From positions 1-43,006 of the forward strand of contig CAZCYD010000019.1 of the NCBI GenBank assembly GCA_964502735.1: 43,006 nucleotides of DNA. Direction: 5' to 3'. The notes beneath the pieces were generated by a model. It saw only the letters and a program-made list of their open reading frames with translations, ran no database searches and had not been told where the DNA came from. The position numbers and the translations under genes are program-made. Shown here in pieces: positions 1 to 7,951 of the stretch; the first letter of the stretch is position 1; every line of letters begins with the position of its first letter. Source of the stretch: JACKAN01 sp964502735. GTDB lineage: Bacteria > Bdellovibrionota > Bdellovibrionia > Bdellovibrionales > UBA1609.

Positions 1-9
1 AACAAAATT

Positions 10-1641
10 CTAGTCTTCGTCCACCTTTTCAAAATCATCTGAAGAAAATGATGTGTAATTGGATATAACTCCATTATGTGAATCTTGGTAGTTAAAACTC
101 TTAAAAGCTACCCTATGACGAGGCCTTGCCGAAGGCTTGTCGGAGGGTACAACCTGCAATAGTATCCGCACTATGTTCTCACCATCTACACTTCTTAGAT
201 AGTTCAGACTTCTAGAAACCGATTTCTTTGGATAAATGCGAATATTTTCAAGCCTTATTTTATAGCAATAACTTCCTCCAACATTTCTCTTCTCATTTAT
301 ATTAACATTGATAAAACCAGGGTGAGAAACTCCAACATCATTTTTAAATGGAGATGTGTTGCGAAGAGCCTCGTCAAAATTAATAATACCATCAGAATCG
401 GGGTCTCCATTCCTGTCTGTAGGATCCAGAGGGCTTAACCCCAACCTGTACTCCAAACCATCTGGAATGCCATCCAAATCTGTATCCATCTGATAAGGGT
501 GTGTCCCTATCATTGTTTCATCGCAATCGCTTAACCCATCATAATCAGAGTCCACATACCTCAAGCCAGATGAACATGCTGATGGACACTTAAACCCATT
601 TCTTACATAGACTAGGTCTGAACAGAATCCATTACTAGAATAATCATAAGGATCCAACCCATACTTTAACTCTTCATCATCAGGAAGGCCATCTCCATCA
701 GAATCCACGACTTGAAGTCCATCATCATGAATTGCTGAATTTAAATTTGTGACAATGACTTGTTTAACTCTAAACTGACTCTTTTCAATTAATCCAAGAT
801 CACGGTAATTGTAGCTTTCTTGATTATTTAAGGCGATGGCACGACTTCTCAGTCCGCCAGACCTACGTGCCGCTTCAATCCCCTCAGAAATCAAATATGA
901 GGCATCCGGGTTAGCATTGTAATCGTCTAAAAAGAGAAAGAAAAAGTTGATTCGACTCATTGAAAACCCAATGCCATCTCCGCCTAAAGCCACCAAACTA
1001 GATATTCTCTCTGAGATTTCAGAAGCTGTTACATCAGTAGGAGCCCCATCTGTTACAATTACAATGCTATACTGATAGGTGTCTTCTGCATTAACATACA
1101 TTTCTAAACAGGATTCTACCCTTTCAAATATGGCCATAAAGGGAGTGTTATTTACAGAGCCTTGAGCATGTCCTTCCAGCTGGCTCATTGCCTTTTGCAA
1201 AACTTCATAATCACTGTCCACCCGTGGTTTATAAAACTGACAAGTCCCCTGCGGGGTGGCCAAGGTGGGAGCTTCAGGGAAAGCTAGATCTGGCAAGAAA
1301 CCCGCCTGCCGATCGTGCAAAGTTCCAATTGAAATCATCAAGTTGTCATTTTTTCTGTTTGCCTCTACAAAATCTCTTAGCGCAATAGCCCTTTGAGGGT
1401 ATCCTCCAGCTACGTGGTCTATACCTCGCATACTTTCTGAGTTATCAATAAAGAAAATAACTCGATGAGGATTCTCCACTTCCCCTGTTTCATCTAGACA
1501 AAACTCGCCATGGGTTTTCGATGAAACACTCTCTTGACTCGTTTCCAGATCCACCTTTGAACAATTTTGGAACGATAAAAGTACCACGCACAACCCTAAA
1601 AATGGCACATAAAATATGGGGCCTATTTTATTTCCTATCAT
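10..1641 (-). CDS. von Willebrand A domain lipoprotein with Ca-binding-type repeats
   Basis: Probable surface or periplasmic lipoprotein, 543 residues. The N-terminus is a signal peptide ending LLSFQNC, so Cys27 would be the lipidated residue; the lipobox is atypical. Residues about 61-295 form a vWA-like domain with a MIDAS motif DNSES (66-70) and a TDGAPTD strand-loop (197-203). Residues about 313-425 hold several DxDxDGxxD repeats like those of thrombospondin type 3 or EF-hand-like calcium loops, interrupted by a Cys-rich stretch. I chose the ATG at 1641 because GAGGGGG lies just upstream; an in-frame TTG at 1668 has no better support. It overlaps the upstream gene by 14 bases, so the two are probably co-transcribed. 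Its partner is unknown; vWA proteins usually mediate metal-dependent adhesion or protein assembly. Confidence 0.85.
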   Translation of the reverse strand: MIGNKIGPIFYVPFLGLCVVLLSFQNCSKVDLETSQESVSSKTHGEFCLDETGEVENPHRVIFFIDNSESMRGIDHVAGGYPQRAIALRDFVEANRKNDNLMISIGTLHDRQAGFLPDLAFPEAPTLATPQGTCQFYKPRVDSDYEVLQKAMSQLEGHAQGSVNNTPFMAIFERVESCLEMYVNAEDTYQYSIVIVTDGAPTDVTASEISERISSLVALGGDGIGFSMSRINFFFLFLDDYNANPDASYLISEGIEAARRSGGLRSRAIALNNQESYNYRDLGLIEKSQFRVKQVIVTNLNSAIHDDGLQVVDSDGDGLPDDEELKYGLDPYDYSSNGFCSDLVYVRNGFKCPSACSSGLRYVDSDYDGLSDCDETMIGTHPYQMDTDLDGIPDGLEYRLGLSPLDPTDRNGDPDSDGIINFDEALRNTSPFKNDVGVSHPGFINVNINEKRNVGGSYCYKIRLENIRIYPKKSVSRSLNYLRSVDGENIVRILLQVVPSDKPSARPRHRVAFKSFNYQDSHNGVISNYTSFSSDDFEKVDED

Positions 1642-2251
1642 CTGCCCCCTCAACACTTTCACTATCAAAATTTATTTCATTTAAAAAAACTGGATAATGC
1701 TGCAAGGACTTTTCACATACATAATCTACGACTAAAAACTCTTTATAAAACCACCCCTCGTCCAAACTCACAATTTCAATATCTAAATAAGGCTCAGTCG
1801 TCTCCCTATCTAAACAGAATTTAATTACAGAATCCTTATAAAGTGAATCATCCAAACAATTGCCAAGAGATACATCCTTACCTATTTCAAGATCACCAGA
1901 CAGCAAAATAGTAGAGTGCTGCAACAACTTGACCTGCACCCTAGTGCCTTTAGAAAATTGACGGGCCGAAAGGTAAAACACCTTTGCGTCGTCATCCGCA
2001 CAATTTGAGCTTTCTAATAGAGCCGAGGGGTTTTCAAAGGAACTTTCATGGCTTGCAGAATCAAACGGGAACTCTATCAAATCAGCACGGTTATCAACAC
2101 TCAGAGATAAGGGAAAAAAAGTCTGCGAGTCTACAGACTGAACATCAACACTCATCTCAAAATCGTTCTGAGAAGAAAAATTTTGATACAAAAATAACAA
2201 AAACAAAAATGAGGCTAGCACCCCAATCTGACTCACTCCCTTAAAACTCAT
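1628..2251 (-). CDS. exported protein of unknown function
   Basis: A 207-residue protein I do not recognise. The N-terminus has a hydrophobic segment (about residues 9-23) followed by YQNFSSQ, so it is exported or membrane anchored. That junction resembles the FQNCS lipobox of the next gene, but Phe replaces the lipidation Cys. The mature part is acidic, with Cys pairs in the second half (NCADD, NCLDD, FCLDR, VCEK). It overlaps the vWA lipoprotein gene downstream, suggesting a two-gene unit. The start is uncertain: a TATAAT lies only four bases before the ATG, so a leaderless transcript or a slightly downstream start is possible. Confidence 0.7.
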   Translation of the reverse strand: MSFKGVSQIGVLASFLFLLFLYQNFSSQNDFEMSVDVQSVDSQTFFPLSLSVDNRADLIEFPFDSASHESSFENPSALLESSNCADDDAKVFYLSARQFSKGTRVQVKLLQHSTILLSGDLEIGKDVSLGNCLDDSLYKDSVIKFCLDRETTEPYLDIEIVSLDEGWFYKEFLVVDYVCEKSLQHYPVFLNEINFDSESVEGADDRK

Positions 2252-2254
2252 TAG

Positions 2255-2260
2255 ATTATA
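2255..2260 (-). promoter_or_regulatory. -10-like TATAAT before the two-gene exported-protein unit
   Basis: A perfect TATAAT on the minus strand sits four bases upstream of the annotated ATG at 2251. No convincing -35 is visible at 16-18 bases. If used, transcription would start inside the first codons, implying a later translation start. Confidence 0.35.
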
Positions 2261-2334
2261 TTAAACCAATATCAATATAGGCACAAACAGAATGGAATTT
2301 AACATCAATTTATCCGGTCTTATTTTCACTTTAT

Positions 2335-2365
2335 ATATATGTGTCTCAAAAAGAGACACATATAT
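2335..2365 (-). terminator. 13-bp perfect stem-loop after the NSS transporter
   Basis: Perfect inverted repeat 2335-2347 / 2353-2365 with a 5-base loop (A5 on plus, U5 on the minus transcript). It lies 14 bases past the stop of the last gene of the rnc-era-der operon and before the promoter of the next unit. No U-tract follows the stem, so termination is inferred from position and stem strength. Confidence 0.5.
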
Positions 2366-2379
2366 GGAAAACTATTTTA

Positions 2380-3726
2380 TTAGCTCTTAAAGTAGCCGAC
2401 GATATTTAATATAAAGGCCAGCATAACCACAGCTGGCACCACCCACTTTAACATAAATAACCACTGCCCAAACAAATACTTTTCGTTAGAATTTTCTGTC
2501 GATTTCAAAAACTCTTCTTTTTTCTCATGTGGAACCTTATAATAGATCCACTGAGAAATAATTAAAGCTGTTAATGGTAAAATCCAATTCACTAAAACGT
2601 GGTCCCAAAAAACTAACAGGGTTTTTTCCTTTACTGTAACATGACTATAATAGGAAATGGACAACACTGGCAAAATCGCCATAATAAAAGCCATCCCCCC
2701 TGTAATGAAGGAGCTACTAGTCCGGTCCACTTCGTGATACTCTTTTAAGTTGATAACAACGGTTTCAAATAAACTAATACTTCCGGCCAAGGCTCCCAGA
2801 TAGAGTAGCATGAAGAATAGTGAGCCAAACAACTCTCCATTTTCCTGGTTTTTAAAGAATTCCGGAACGGCTTCAAATAAAAGAAGCGGCCCTCCTGTAG
2901 TCGAGGACATCCCCAATATTAAAGGGAACACTAACATTCCAGCCATCAAAGACATAAGAGAATCAATAACGGCAATACCAACACTTTGATCAATCAAATT
3001 GGAGTCTTTTGGCAAAAGACTCCCAAAAGTAATCATTGTCGTAAAACCCAAACTCAACGTAAATAGAACTTGCCCCAGCGCGCTCGACAAGCTGGACCAT
3101 GTTAGATTTGAAAAGTTAGGGTAAAATAAGAACCGCAAGGCCTCTTCAGAGGCATCCAAAGATAGTGACTTCCAAACTAAAATACCTAGGAGCACCCCAA
3201 ATAAAGGCATTAGATATCCTACAAACCTTTCTACCCCTCCCTCGATATCTCGACTGATAACCGTAATCAGCACAGATATGTGAAAGGCTGTTAATAAAAA
3301 CTGAAGCCATCCATTATTAAGCAGATCCTTTAAAGTGTCCGCAGCTTGTACGACGTCTCCACCAAATAGGCTCAAACAATATTTTACAAAATAAAACAAC
3401 ACCCAACTGCTGATAACAGAAAAATAACCCAAGACAACAAGACATAAAACGAGAGAAAAATTGGCTATATACTGATGGACGCGCCCCGCCTTAAACTCTG
3501 ATATGCTAGCTAATATACTTTTACCAGTGACTCGACCTAAGAGTAACTCACTAACTAAAAGCGGGGTTCCTACAACTAGAACCAAAAATACATAAAGCCA
3601 AACAAAACCGCCGCCCCCGTTCTCGCTTACAACATAAGGAAATCGCCAGAGATTTCCAAGTCCACTCGCTGATGTTACAAGCGCCAAGAAAAAACCTAGC
3701 CTAACGCCCCAAGTTTTGAATTTCAC
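2380..3726 (-). CDS. neurotransmitter:sodium symporter (NSS/SNF) family transporter
   Basis: Inner-membrane Na+-coupled transporter, probably for amino acids, 448 residues with about 11-12 hydrophobic segments. The first segment has the family hallmark GNLWRFPY (24-31), preceded by SASGLGN, which in LeuT/MhsT forms the unwound TM1 substrate and sodium site. Length fits bacterial NSS members. The start is GTG, sharing one base with the der stop codon (TAGTG), so translation is probably coupled to der. Substrate cannot be told from sequence. It is an unusual last member for an rnc-era-der operon; a stem-loop follows it. Confidence 0.93.
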   Translation of the reverse strand: MKFKTWGVRLGFFLALVTSASGLGNLWRFPYVVSENGGGGFVWLYVFLVLVVGTPLLVSELLLGRVTGKSILASISEFKAGRVHQYIANFSLVLCLVVLGYFSVISSWVLFYFVKYCLSLFGGDVVQAADTLKDLLNNGWLQFLLTAFHISVLITVISRDIEGGVERFVGYLMPLFGVLLGILVWKSLSLDASEEALRFLFYPNFSNLTWSSLSSALGQVLFTLSLGFTTMITFGSLLPKDSNLIDQSVGIAVIDSLMSLMAGMLVFPLILGMSSTTGGPLLLFEAVPEFFKNQENGELFGSLFFMLLYLGALAGSISLFETVVINLKEYHEVDRTSSSFITGGMAFIMAILPVLSISYYSHVTVKEKTLLVFWDHVLVNWILPLTALIISQWIYYKVPHEKKEEFLKSTENSNEKYLFGQWLFMLKWVVPAVVMLAFILNIVGYFKS

Positions 3727-5051
3727 TATTTACTACCCATAACAAAAATACGCACGGGTACGCCCTTTAATCCAAACTCCTCTTGGATATTTTTTGCTAA
3801 AAACCTTCTGTAAGAGGGAGTAACTCCCTGCGGATGATTGGCAAAGGCTATAAAACTAGGCGGCTGCTGGTGAGTTTGAGTAAGATAATAAAATTTCACG
3901 TTCTGAGTTCCCCATACCGGAGACGGAGCAGATCTGATAACTCGATAAAAAAAATCATTAAGTTTTGATGTAGAAATTCGTTTTTGTAATGAACTCCAAA
4001 GTCGTTCAATCTCCTCAAACAAACTTTTAATGCCTGCACCTGTTTTAGCACTGATAAAGACAACGGGAATATCTGCAAAAAAATGAAAAGTTTTGGCAAT
4101 TTTATCTCGATGTGTTTTTCTATACTCAGCCATCTGCTCCTCACCCAAGTCAGATTTATTAACGACCAAAACAACAGCTTTATGTTGTTCCAAAATATAC
4201 TCAACTAACCGCGCCTCTTGGTGACTCACCTCTTTAGTTCCATCCATAAGCAGCAGAACAATATCCGCTCGATCAATAGAGTTGTGAGATTTAACTGCAG
4301 CAATTCTTTCTAAACCTTCATCCCTCTTAGATGGACGCCTAAGTCCCGCTGTGTCCACTAGTAAATAAGAATTGCCATTGTAATCAAACGGCAACTCAAT
4401 GCTATCCATAGTTGTTCCAGCTATATCGGAAACCAGCATTCTCTTTTCTTTAAGAAGAAAGTTGCAAAGAGAACTCTTGCCCACATTTGGTTTACCAACA
4501 ATGGCTAAACGAACGCCATTAAAACTTGAGTTTTCTTTTTCGGGCAAGTGATTTCTAATCCACTCAACTACAGCGTCTATCCCCTCGCGCTTTTCAAAGG
4601 AGCAAGGATATAGTTCTTCACCAAATTCAAAAAACTCACTAAGAATAAGGTCCTTTTTCTGAAAACTATCTACTTTATTGACCACCAATACGTAGGGAAG
4701 CCCACTCTCAATTGCCAAGCGAACAACGTCTTTATCTTCAGGAACTAAACCCGACTTGCCATCAAGAACAACAACTAAAACGTCAAATCCTTTTAGTAAA
4801 TTGAGGATTTGTTCTCTAATTAATTGCGAGATTGTATCTTTTGCCTCAGTTAATCCACCTGTATCTACAACATCAAAACGAGTTCCCCACCACTCGGCAG
4901 GTTCAATTATAATATCTCGAGTCACTCCAGATTGATTTTTAACTAAAGACCTTCTTCTTTTTACTAAAACATTAAAAAGCGAGGATTTGCCAACATTAGG
5001 TCGCCCAATAATAGCCACCTTTGAGGCTCTTACATTAGGACTCAGTTCCAT
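3726..5051 (-). CDS. der: ribosome biogenesis GTPase Der (EngA)
   Basis: Double-GTPase needed for 50S subunit maturation, 441 residues. The first G domain has GRPNVGKS (16-23), DTGG and NKVD (125-128). The second has GKPNVGKS (186-193), DTAGL and NKSD (298-301). A KH-like C-terminal domain follows (about 350-441). The tandem P-loops identify Der unambiguously. The ATG at 5051 has AAGGAG seven bases upstream, located inside the era coding end; the two genes overlap by 17 bases. Cytoplasmic, ribosome associated. Confidence 0.98.
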   Translation of the reverse strand: MELSPNVRASKVAIIGRPNVGKSSLFNVLVKRRRSLVKNQSGVTRDIIIEPAEWWGTRFDVVDTGGLTEAKDTISQLIREQILNLLKGFDVLVVVLDGKSGLVPEDKDVVRLAIESGLPYVLVVNKVDSFQKKDLILSEFFEFGEELYPCSFEKREGIDAVVEWIRNHLPEKENSSFNGVRLAIVGKPNVGKSSLCNFLLKEKRMLVSDIAGTTMDSIELPFDYNGNSYLLVDTAGLRRPSKRDEGLERIAAVKSHNSIDRADIVLLLMDGTKEVSHQEARLVEYILEQHKAVVLVVNKSDLGEEQMAEYRKTHRDKIAKTFHFFADIPVVFISAKTGAGIKSLFEEIERLWSSLQKRISTSKLNDFFYRVIRSAPSPVWGTQNVKFYYLTQTHQQPPSFIAFANHPQGVTPSYRRFLAKNIQEEFGLKGVPVRIFVMGSK

Positions 5052-5928
5052 AACCCATCTCCTTAAGTCCTAGCTCATTTTTTGACCAATTCTTTTTAAC
5101 TTTAACAAAAAGATTTAAAAACACAGGACGGCCCGTTAGCCTTTCAATATCTTTTCTCGCCAATGTTCCGATGTGTTTAATTTTGGAGCCATCTTTGCCG
5201 ACAACCATGGGTTTGTGATTCTCCTTGCTAATAACAAGATCAGCATGGATTTTTATAGTTTTGCCAGAGTCTTCATCAAACTTGCGAACCTCTACGGCAA
5301 GACCATACGGAATCTCTTCATGCAAAAATTCAAAACATTTTTCTCTTAAAATTTCTCTTACAATATCTTTCACCGATTGAGTTGTATAAAGTTCAGAGTC
5401 AAAAAGAGGAACTGGACTTTCCGGCAACAACTCTATGATATCTTGCAAAAGATCCTCACGAAGCTGCTCTGTTGTTCGCTTATAATGTGTAGTTAAAAAA
5501 GGTTTCCCTTCGGACTCAACGAGTTGAATCAGCTTTCCTAATCGATGAGACAGTTTTGGAATGTCAGACTTTGTAACAACTGGTAACCACGGCTTTCCAG
5601 TTGCCTTCACAACTTTAATAATATTCTCTAGGCTTTCAAACTTGTCTGCATCAAGGTTGAGAATAGCCAATAAGATATCCGACTCATTCAGGCTTTTTTC
5701 AAATTCTTTTTGTAAAAAATAATTTAAACCTTCCTCGGCAACTATTTCGCCAGGAGTATCGGCAAAAATGATCTGAGCCTCCGGCACATTTAAAATTCCC
5801 AAAATCTGGGATCTCGTTGTTTGTGGCTTAGCTGTGACAATGCTCACCTTTTCTCCGACTAAGAGATTTACCAGAGTGCTCTTTCCTGCATTGGGCAAAC
5901 CTATTAACCCAACAAATCCTGCTTTCAT
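5035..5928 (-). CDS. era: GTPase Era
   Basis: GTPase that binds the 3' end of 16S rRNA during 30S maturation, 297 residues. P-loop GLPNAGKS (10-17), DTPG (57-60) and a KH domain at about 200-285 (GKDGSKIKHIG) give the Era architecture. The G4 base-specificity motif reads TKSD (119-122) where NKxD is usual. It overlaps rnc by four bases (ATGA), with GGAGAAG placed inside the rnc end as ribosome site, and overlaps der by 17 bases. The rnc-era order is widely conserved. Confidence 0.97.
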   Translation of the reverse strand: MKAGFVGLIGLPNAGKSTLVNLLVGEKVSIVTAKPQTTRSQILGILNVPEAQIIFADTPGEIVAEEGLNYFLQKEFEKSLNESDILLAILNLDADKFESLENIIKVVKATGKPWLPVVTKSDIPKLSHRLGKLIQLVESEGKPFLTTHYKRTTEQLREDLLQDIIELLPESPVPLFDSELYTTQSVKDIVREILREKCFEFLHEEIPYGLAVEVRKFDEDSGKTIKIHADLVISKENHKPMVVGKDGSKIKHIGTLARKDIERLTGRPVFLNLFVKVKKNWSKNELGLKEMGYGTES

Positions 5929-6605
5929 GACAACTTCTCCAATGCGATTTTTGCCGCCGCTTGTTCTGCCTGTTTTTTGCTTTTACCGATACCCTCAGCC
6001 ACTTTTTGATTGTTGAGTAAAAGTTCAACACAAAAAGTCTTTTCGTGATCAGGCCCATCTTCCCCAACAACCTTATAAACAGGAGTAGACTTATGAATCT
6101 CTTGAAATCTTTCTTGTAATCTCGTTTTGTAATCCGTCGTAAAATGATGTTCGAGATCGATGTTGGCCACAGCTTGCTCAAATAGCTGGCCCACAATCTG
6201 GAAGCTTTTTTCAAATCCTGCGTCTAAATAAAGTGAACCGATAAAAGCTTCAAATACAGAGGCCAAGAGTCGCGGCTTTTCTCGCCCACCAGAATTTTCC
6301 TCACCTCGCCCTAAAAGCAGAGTCTCGTTGAGCTTCAAAGTTTTGGCAAATTCCATTAGGAATTGCTCATTCACTAAACTGGCCCGCACCTTTGAGAGTT
6401 GTCCTTCATCTAGTTGAGGGTATTTTTCAAAGAGTATATGCCCAAGACACAAATCAAGGACGGCATCACCCAAGAACTCGAGCTTTTCATTATGACCCGC
6501 CAACTTGCCACCAGACTCGTTGTAGTAGCTCTTATGGGTCATAGCCTGCTCTAATAATTTTTCGTCGGCAAATTGATAGCCTATTAGTTTTTGAAAGGTC
6601 GTCAT
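5925..6605 (-). CDS. rnc: ribonuclease III
   Basis: Double-strand-specific endoribonuclease for rRNA processing and mRNA decay, 226 residues from the chosen start. The catalytic signature EFLGDAVLDL lies at 43-52, a second catalytic region SVFEAFIGSLYLD at about 116-128 with the conserved Glu at 119 (Ser where E. coli has Asp114), and a double-stranded RNA-binding domain at about 155-224. The ATG at 6605 has GGGAG five bases upstream; a longer reading from TTG at 6653 lacks this support. First gene of the rnc-era-der-NSS operon. A long perfect fold-back lies 91 bases upstream of the start and would be in the mRNA leader if the TATAAT at 6829-6834 is used. Confidence 0.97.
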   Translation of the reverse strand: MTTFQKLIGYQFADEKLLEQAMTHKSYYNESGGKLAGHNEKLEFLGDAVLDLCLGHILFEKYPQLDEGQLSKVRASLVNEQFLMEFAKTLKLNETLLLGRGEENSGGREKPRLLASVFEAFIGSLYLDAGFEKSFQIVGQLFEQAVANIDLEHHFTTDYKTRLQERFQEIHKSTPVYKVVGEDGPDHEKTFCVELLLNNQKVAEGIGKSKKQAEQAAAKIALEKLS

Positions 6606-6695
6606 GGGTCTCCCAACGGAGCTAGCTCTACCAGAGATTAAGCCTTGCGTCAACTGTAGGGAGACACGAATTGAAGGCTCTACTCAAACTTCTTG

Positions 6696-6829
6696 TGCCA
6701 ATTGCAAAAAATAATCGTCTAAAACTTTGTGAATGCGCCTCATGCTCATACAGCCGCAGCCTCAAGGCTGCGGAACTGCGCGTGAGGCGCATTCACAAAG
6801 TTTTAGACGATTATTTTTTGCAATTGGCA
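6696..6829. repeat. long fold-back: 47-bp perfect inverted repeat with inner hairpin
   Basis: Arms 6696-6742 and 6783-6829 are perfectly complementary over 47 bp. Pairing continues with a G:U-type pair and two more pairs. The centre carries its own 8-bp hairpin, CCGCAGCC (6754-6761) and GGCTGCGG (6766-6773), with a TCAA loop. It fills much of the 314-bp divergent spacer between rnc and msrBA. No coding gene fits; the rest of the spacer holds only promoter-like AT-rich sequence. Transcribed from either strand it gives near-perfect dsRNA, an RNase III-type substrate beside the RNase III gene. Confidence 0.95.
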
Positions 6830-6857
6830 TTATATGATGTTTATAGCTTTATGATAG
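6829..6857 (-). promoter_or_regulatory. candidate rnc operon promoter
   Basis: Minus-strand TATAAT at 6834-6829 with a weak -35 CTATCA at 6857-6852, spacing 17. Its predicted start, near 6822, falls just inside the outer edge of the fold-back, so about 40 bp of the stem would be in the rnc leader. A second minus-strand match, TTGACG at 6653-6648, could be the -35 of a promoter below the hairpin. Confidence 0.4.
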
Positions 6858-6919
6858 AATTGGGCATGATTTTTAGAATTGTCTTTTTTATTATAGTCTT
6901 AGGATATGGAGAGATCAGC

Positions 6920-7945
6920 ATGGCCAATAGAAGTGATTGGAAAAATTATAAAAAACCCCCTTCTGAAGATTTAAAAAAAGACCTGACCCCCCTCCAATAT
7001 GAAGTGACTCAAAAAGAGGGCACCGAAAAGCCCTTCAAAAACGAATATTGGAATCACCACGAAGAGGGTCTTTACGTCGACCGTCTTTCAGGAGAGCCGC
7101 TTTTTAGCTCGAAGCACAAATTTGATTCAGGAACAGGTTGGCCAAGCTTTACTCAGCCCCTTTTACCTGAACAATTGATTCTTAAAGAGGATCGAAGACT
7201 CTTTTCTGTTAGAACTGAAGTCCGATCGAAACTTGCGGATTCCCACCTCGGCCATGTATTTAAAGATGGTCCTCCTCCAACTGGCCTTCGCTATTGTATA
7301 AACTCGGCCTCCTTGCGGTTTATACCTTTGGCTGATCTAGAAAAATTCGGCTATGGAGAGTTCTTAACTCACTTTACCCCCTCCCCTCAACCTCCATCAA
7401 AAGACAAAGGCAATACAAATAAACGAGAACCTTCGACCTTAGCTTCCAGCACAGCAACTACAGAAAAGGCCATATTGGCCGGAGGATGTTTTTGGGGAAT
7501 GGAGGAGCTTATCAGAGAACAACCCGGAGTTGTCGCCACTCAAGTCGGTTATACGGGAGGAACCTTGAAAAACCCCACATATGAAACTGTTAAAACAGGA
7601 AACACAGGTCACGCCGAAGCTATTGAAGTGGAATTTGATCCTAAGAAAACTAGCTACCGAAAGATCTTAAAATTTTTTTTCCGCATTCATGACCCCACCA
7701 CTTTGAACCAACAGGGACATGACAAAGGGTCTCAATATAGATCTGCAATTTTTTATTTAAATAAGGAACAAAAAACAATTGCCGACATGATCAAAACTGA
7801 AGAAGAAAATTCTGGAAGGTGGAATAATAAACCTATTGTCACCCAAATTACCCCAGCCTCTACATTCTTTGAGGCAGAAGACTATCATCAAGACTATCTT
7901 AAAAAAAATCCTGGTGGCTACACTTGCCACTACGTTCGAGAGTGA
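6920..7945 (+). CDS. msrBA: fused peptide-methionine (R)/(S)-S-oxide reductase MsrB-MsrA
   Basis: Repairs both epimers of methionine sulfoxide, 341 residues. MsrB is first (about 17-145), with GTGWPSF (71-77), HLGHVF (109-114) and RYCINSASL with presumed catalytic Cys126. The two CxxC zinc pairs of many MsrBs are absent (VDRLSGEP and RSKLADSH replace them). After a Pro/Ser/Lys-rich linker (about 152-182), MsrA begins with GGCFWG, catalytic Cys190, and ends in YTCHYVRE. The ATG at 6920 has GGAGAG at 6908-6913. An in-frame ATG at 6866 would add a hydrophobic stretch that could be a signal peptide, so export is possible. The gene runs toward the kinase-phosphatase gene with only six bases between stops. 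Confidence 0.93.
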   Translation: MANRSDWKNYKKPPSEDLKKDLTPLQYEVTQKEGTEKPFKNEYWNHHEEGLYVDRLSGEPLFSSKHKFDSGTGWPSFTQPLLPEQLILKEDRRLFSVRTEVRSKLADSHLGHVFKDGPPPTGLRYCINSASLRFIPLADLEKFGYGEFLTHFTPSPQPPSKDKGNTNKREPSTLASSTATTEKAILAGGCFWGMEELIREQPGVVATQVGYTGGTLKNPTYETVKTGNTGHAEAIEVEFDPKKTSYRKILKFFFRIHDPTTLNQQGHDKGSQYRSAIFYLNKEQKTIADMIKTEEENSGRWNNKPIVTQITPASTFFEAEDYHQDYLKKNPGGYTCHYVRE

Positions 7946-7951
7946 ACCAAG

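Noticed and set aside
6671..6919. An 83-residue N-terminal extension of MsrBA reading through the fold-back
   Set aside because: It would translate both arms of the inverted repeat, matches no Msr protein, and the ATG at 6920 has its own strong ribosome site.
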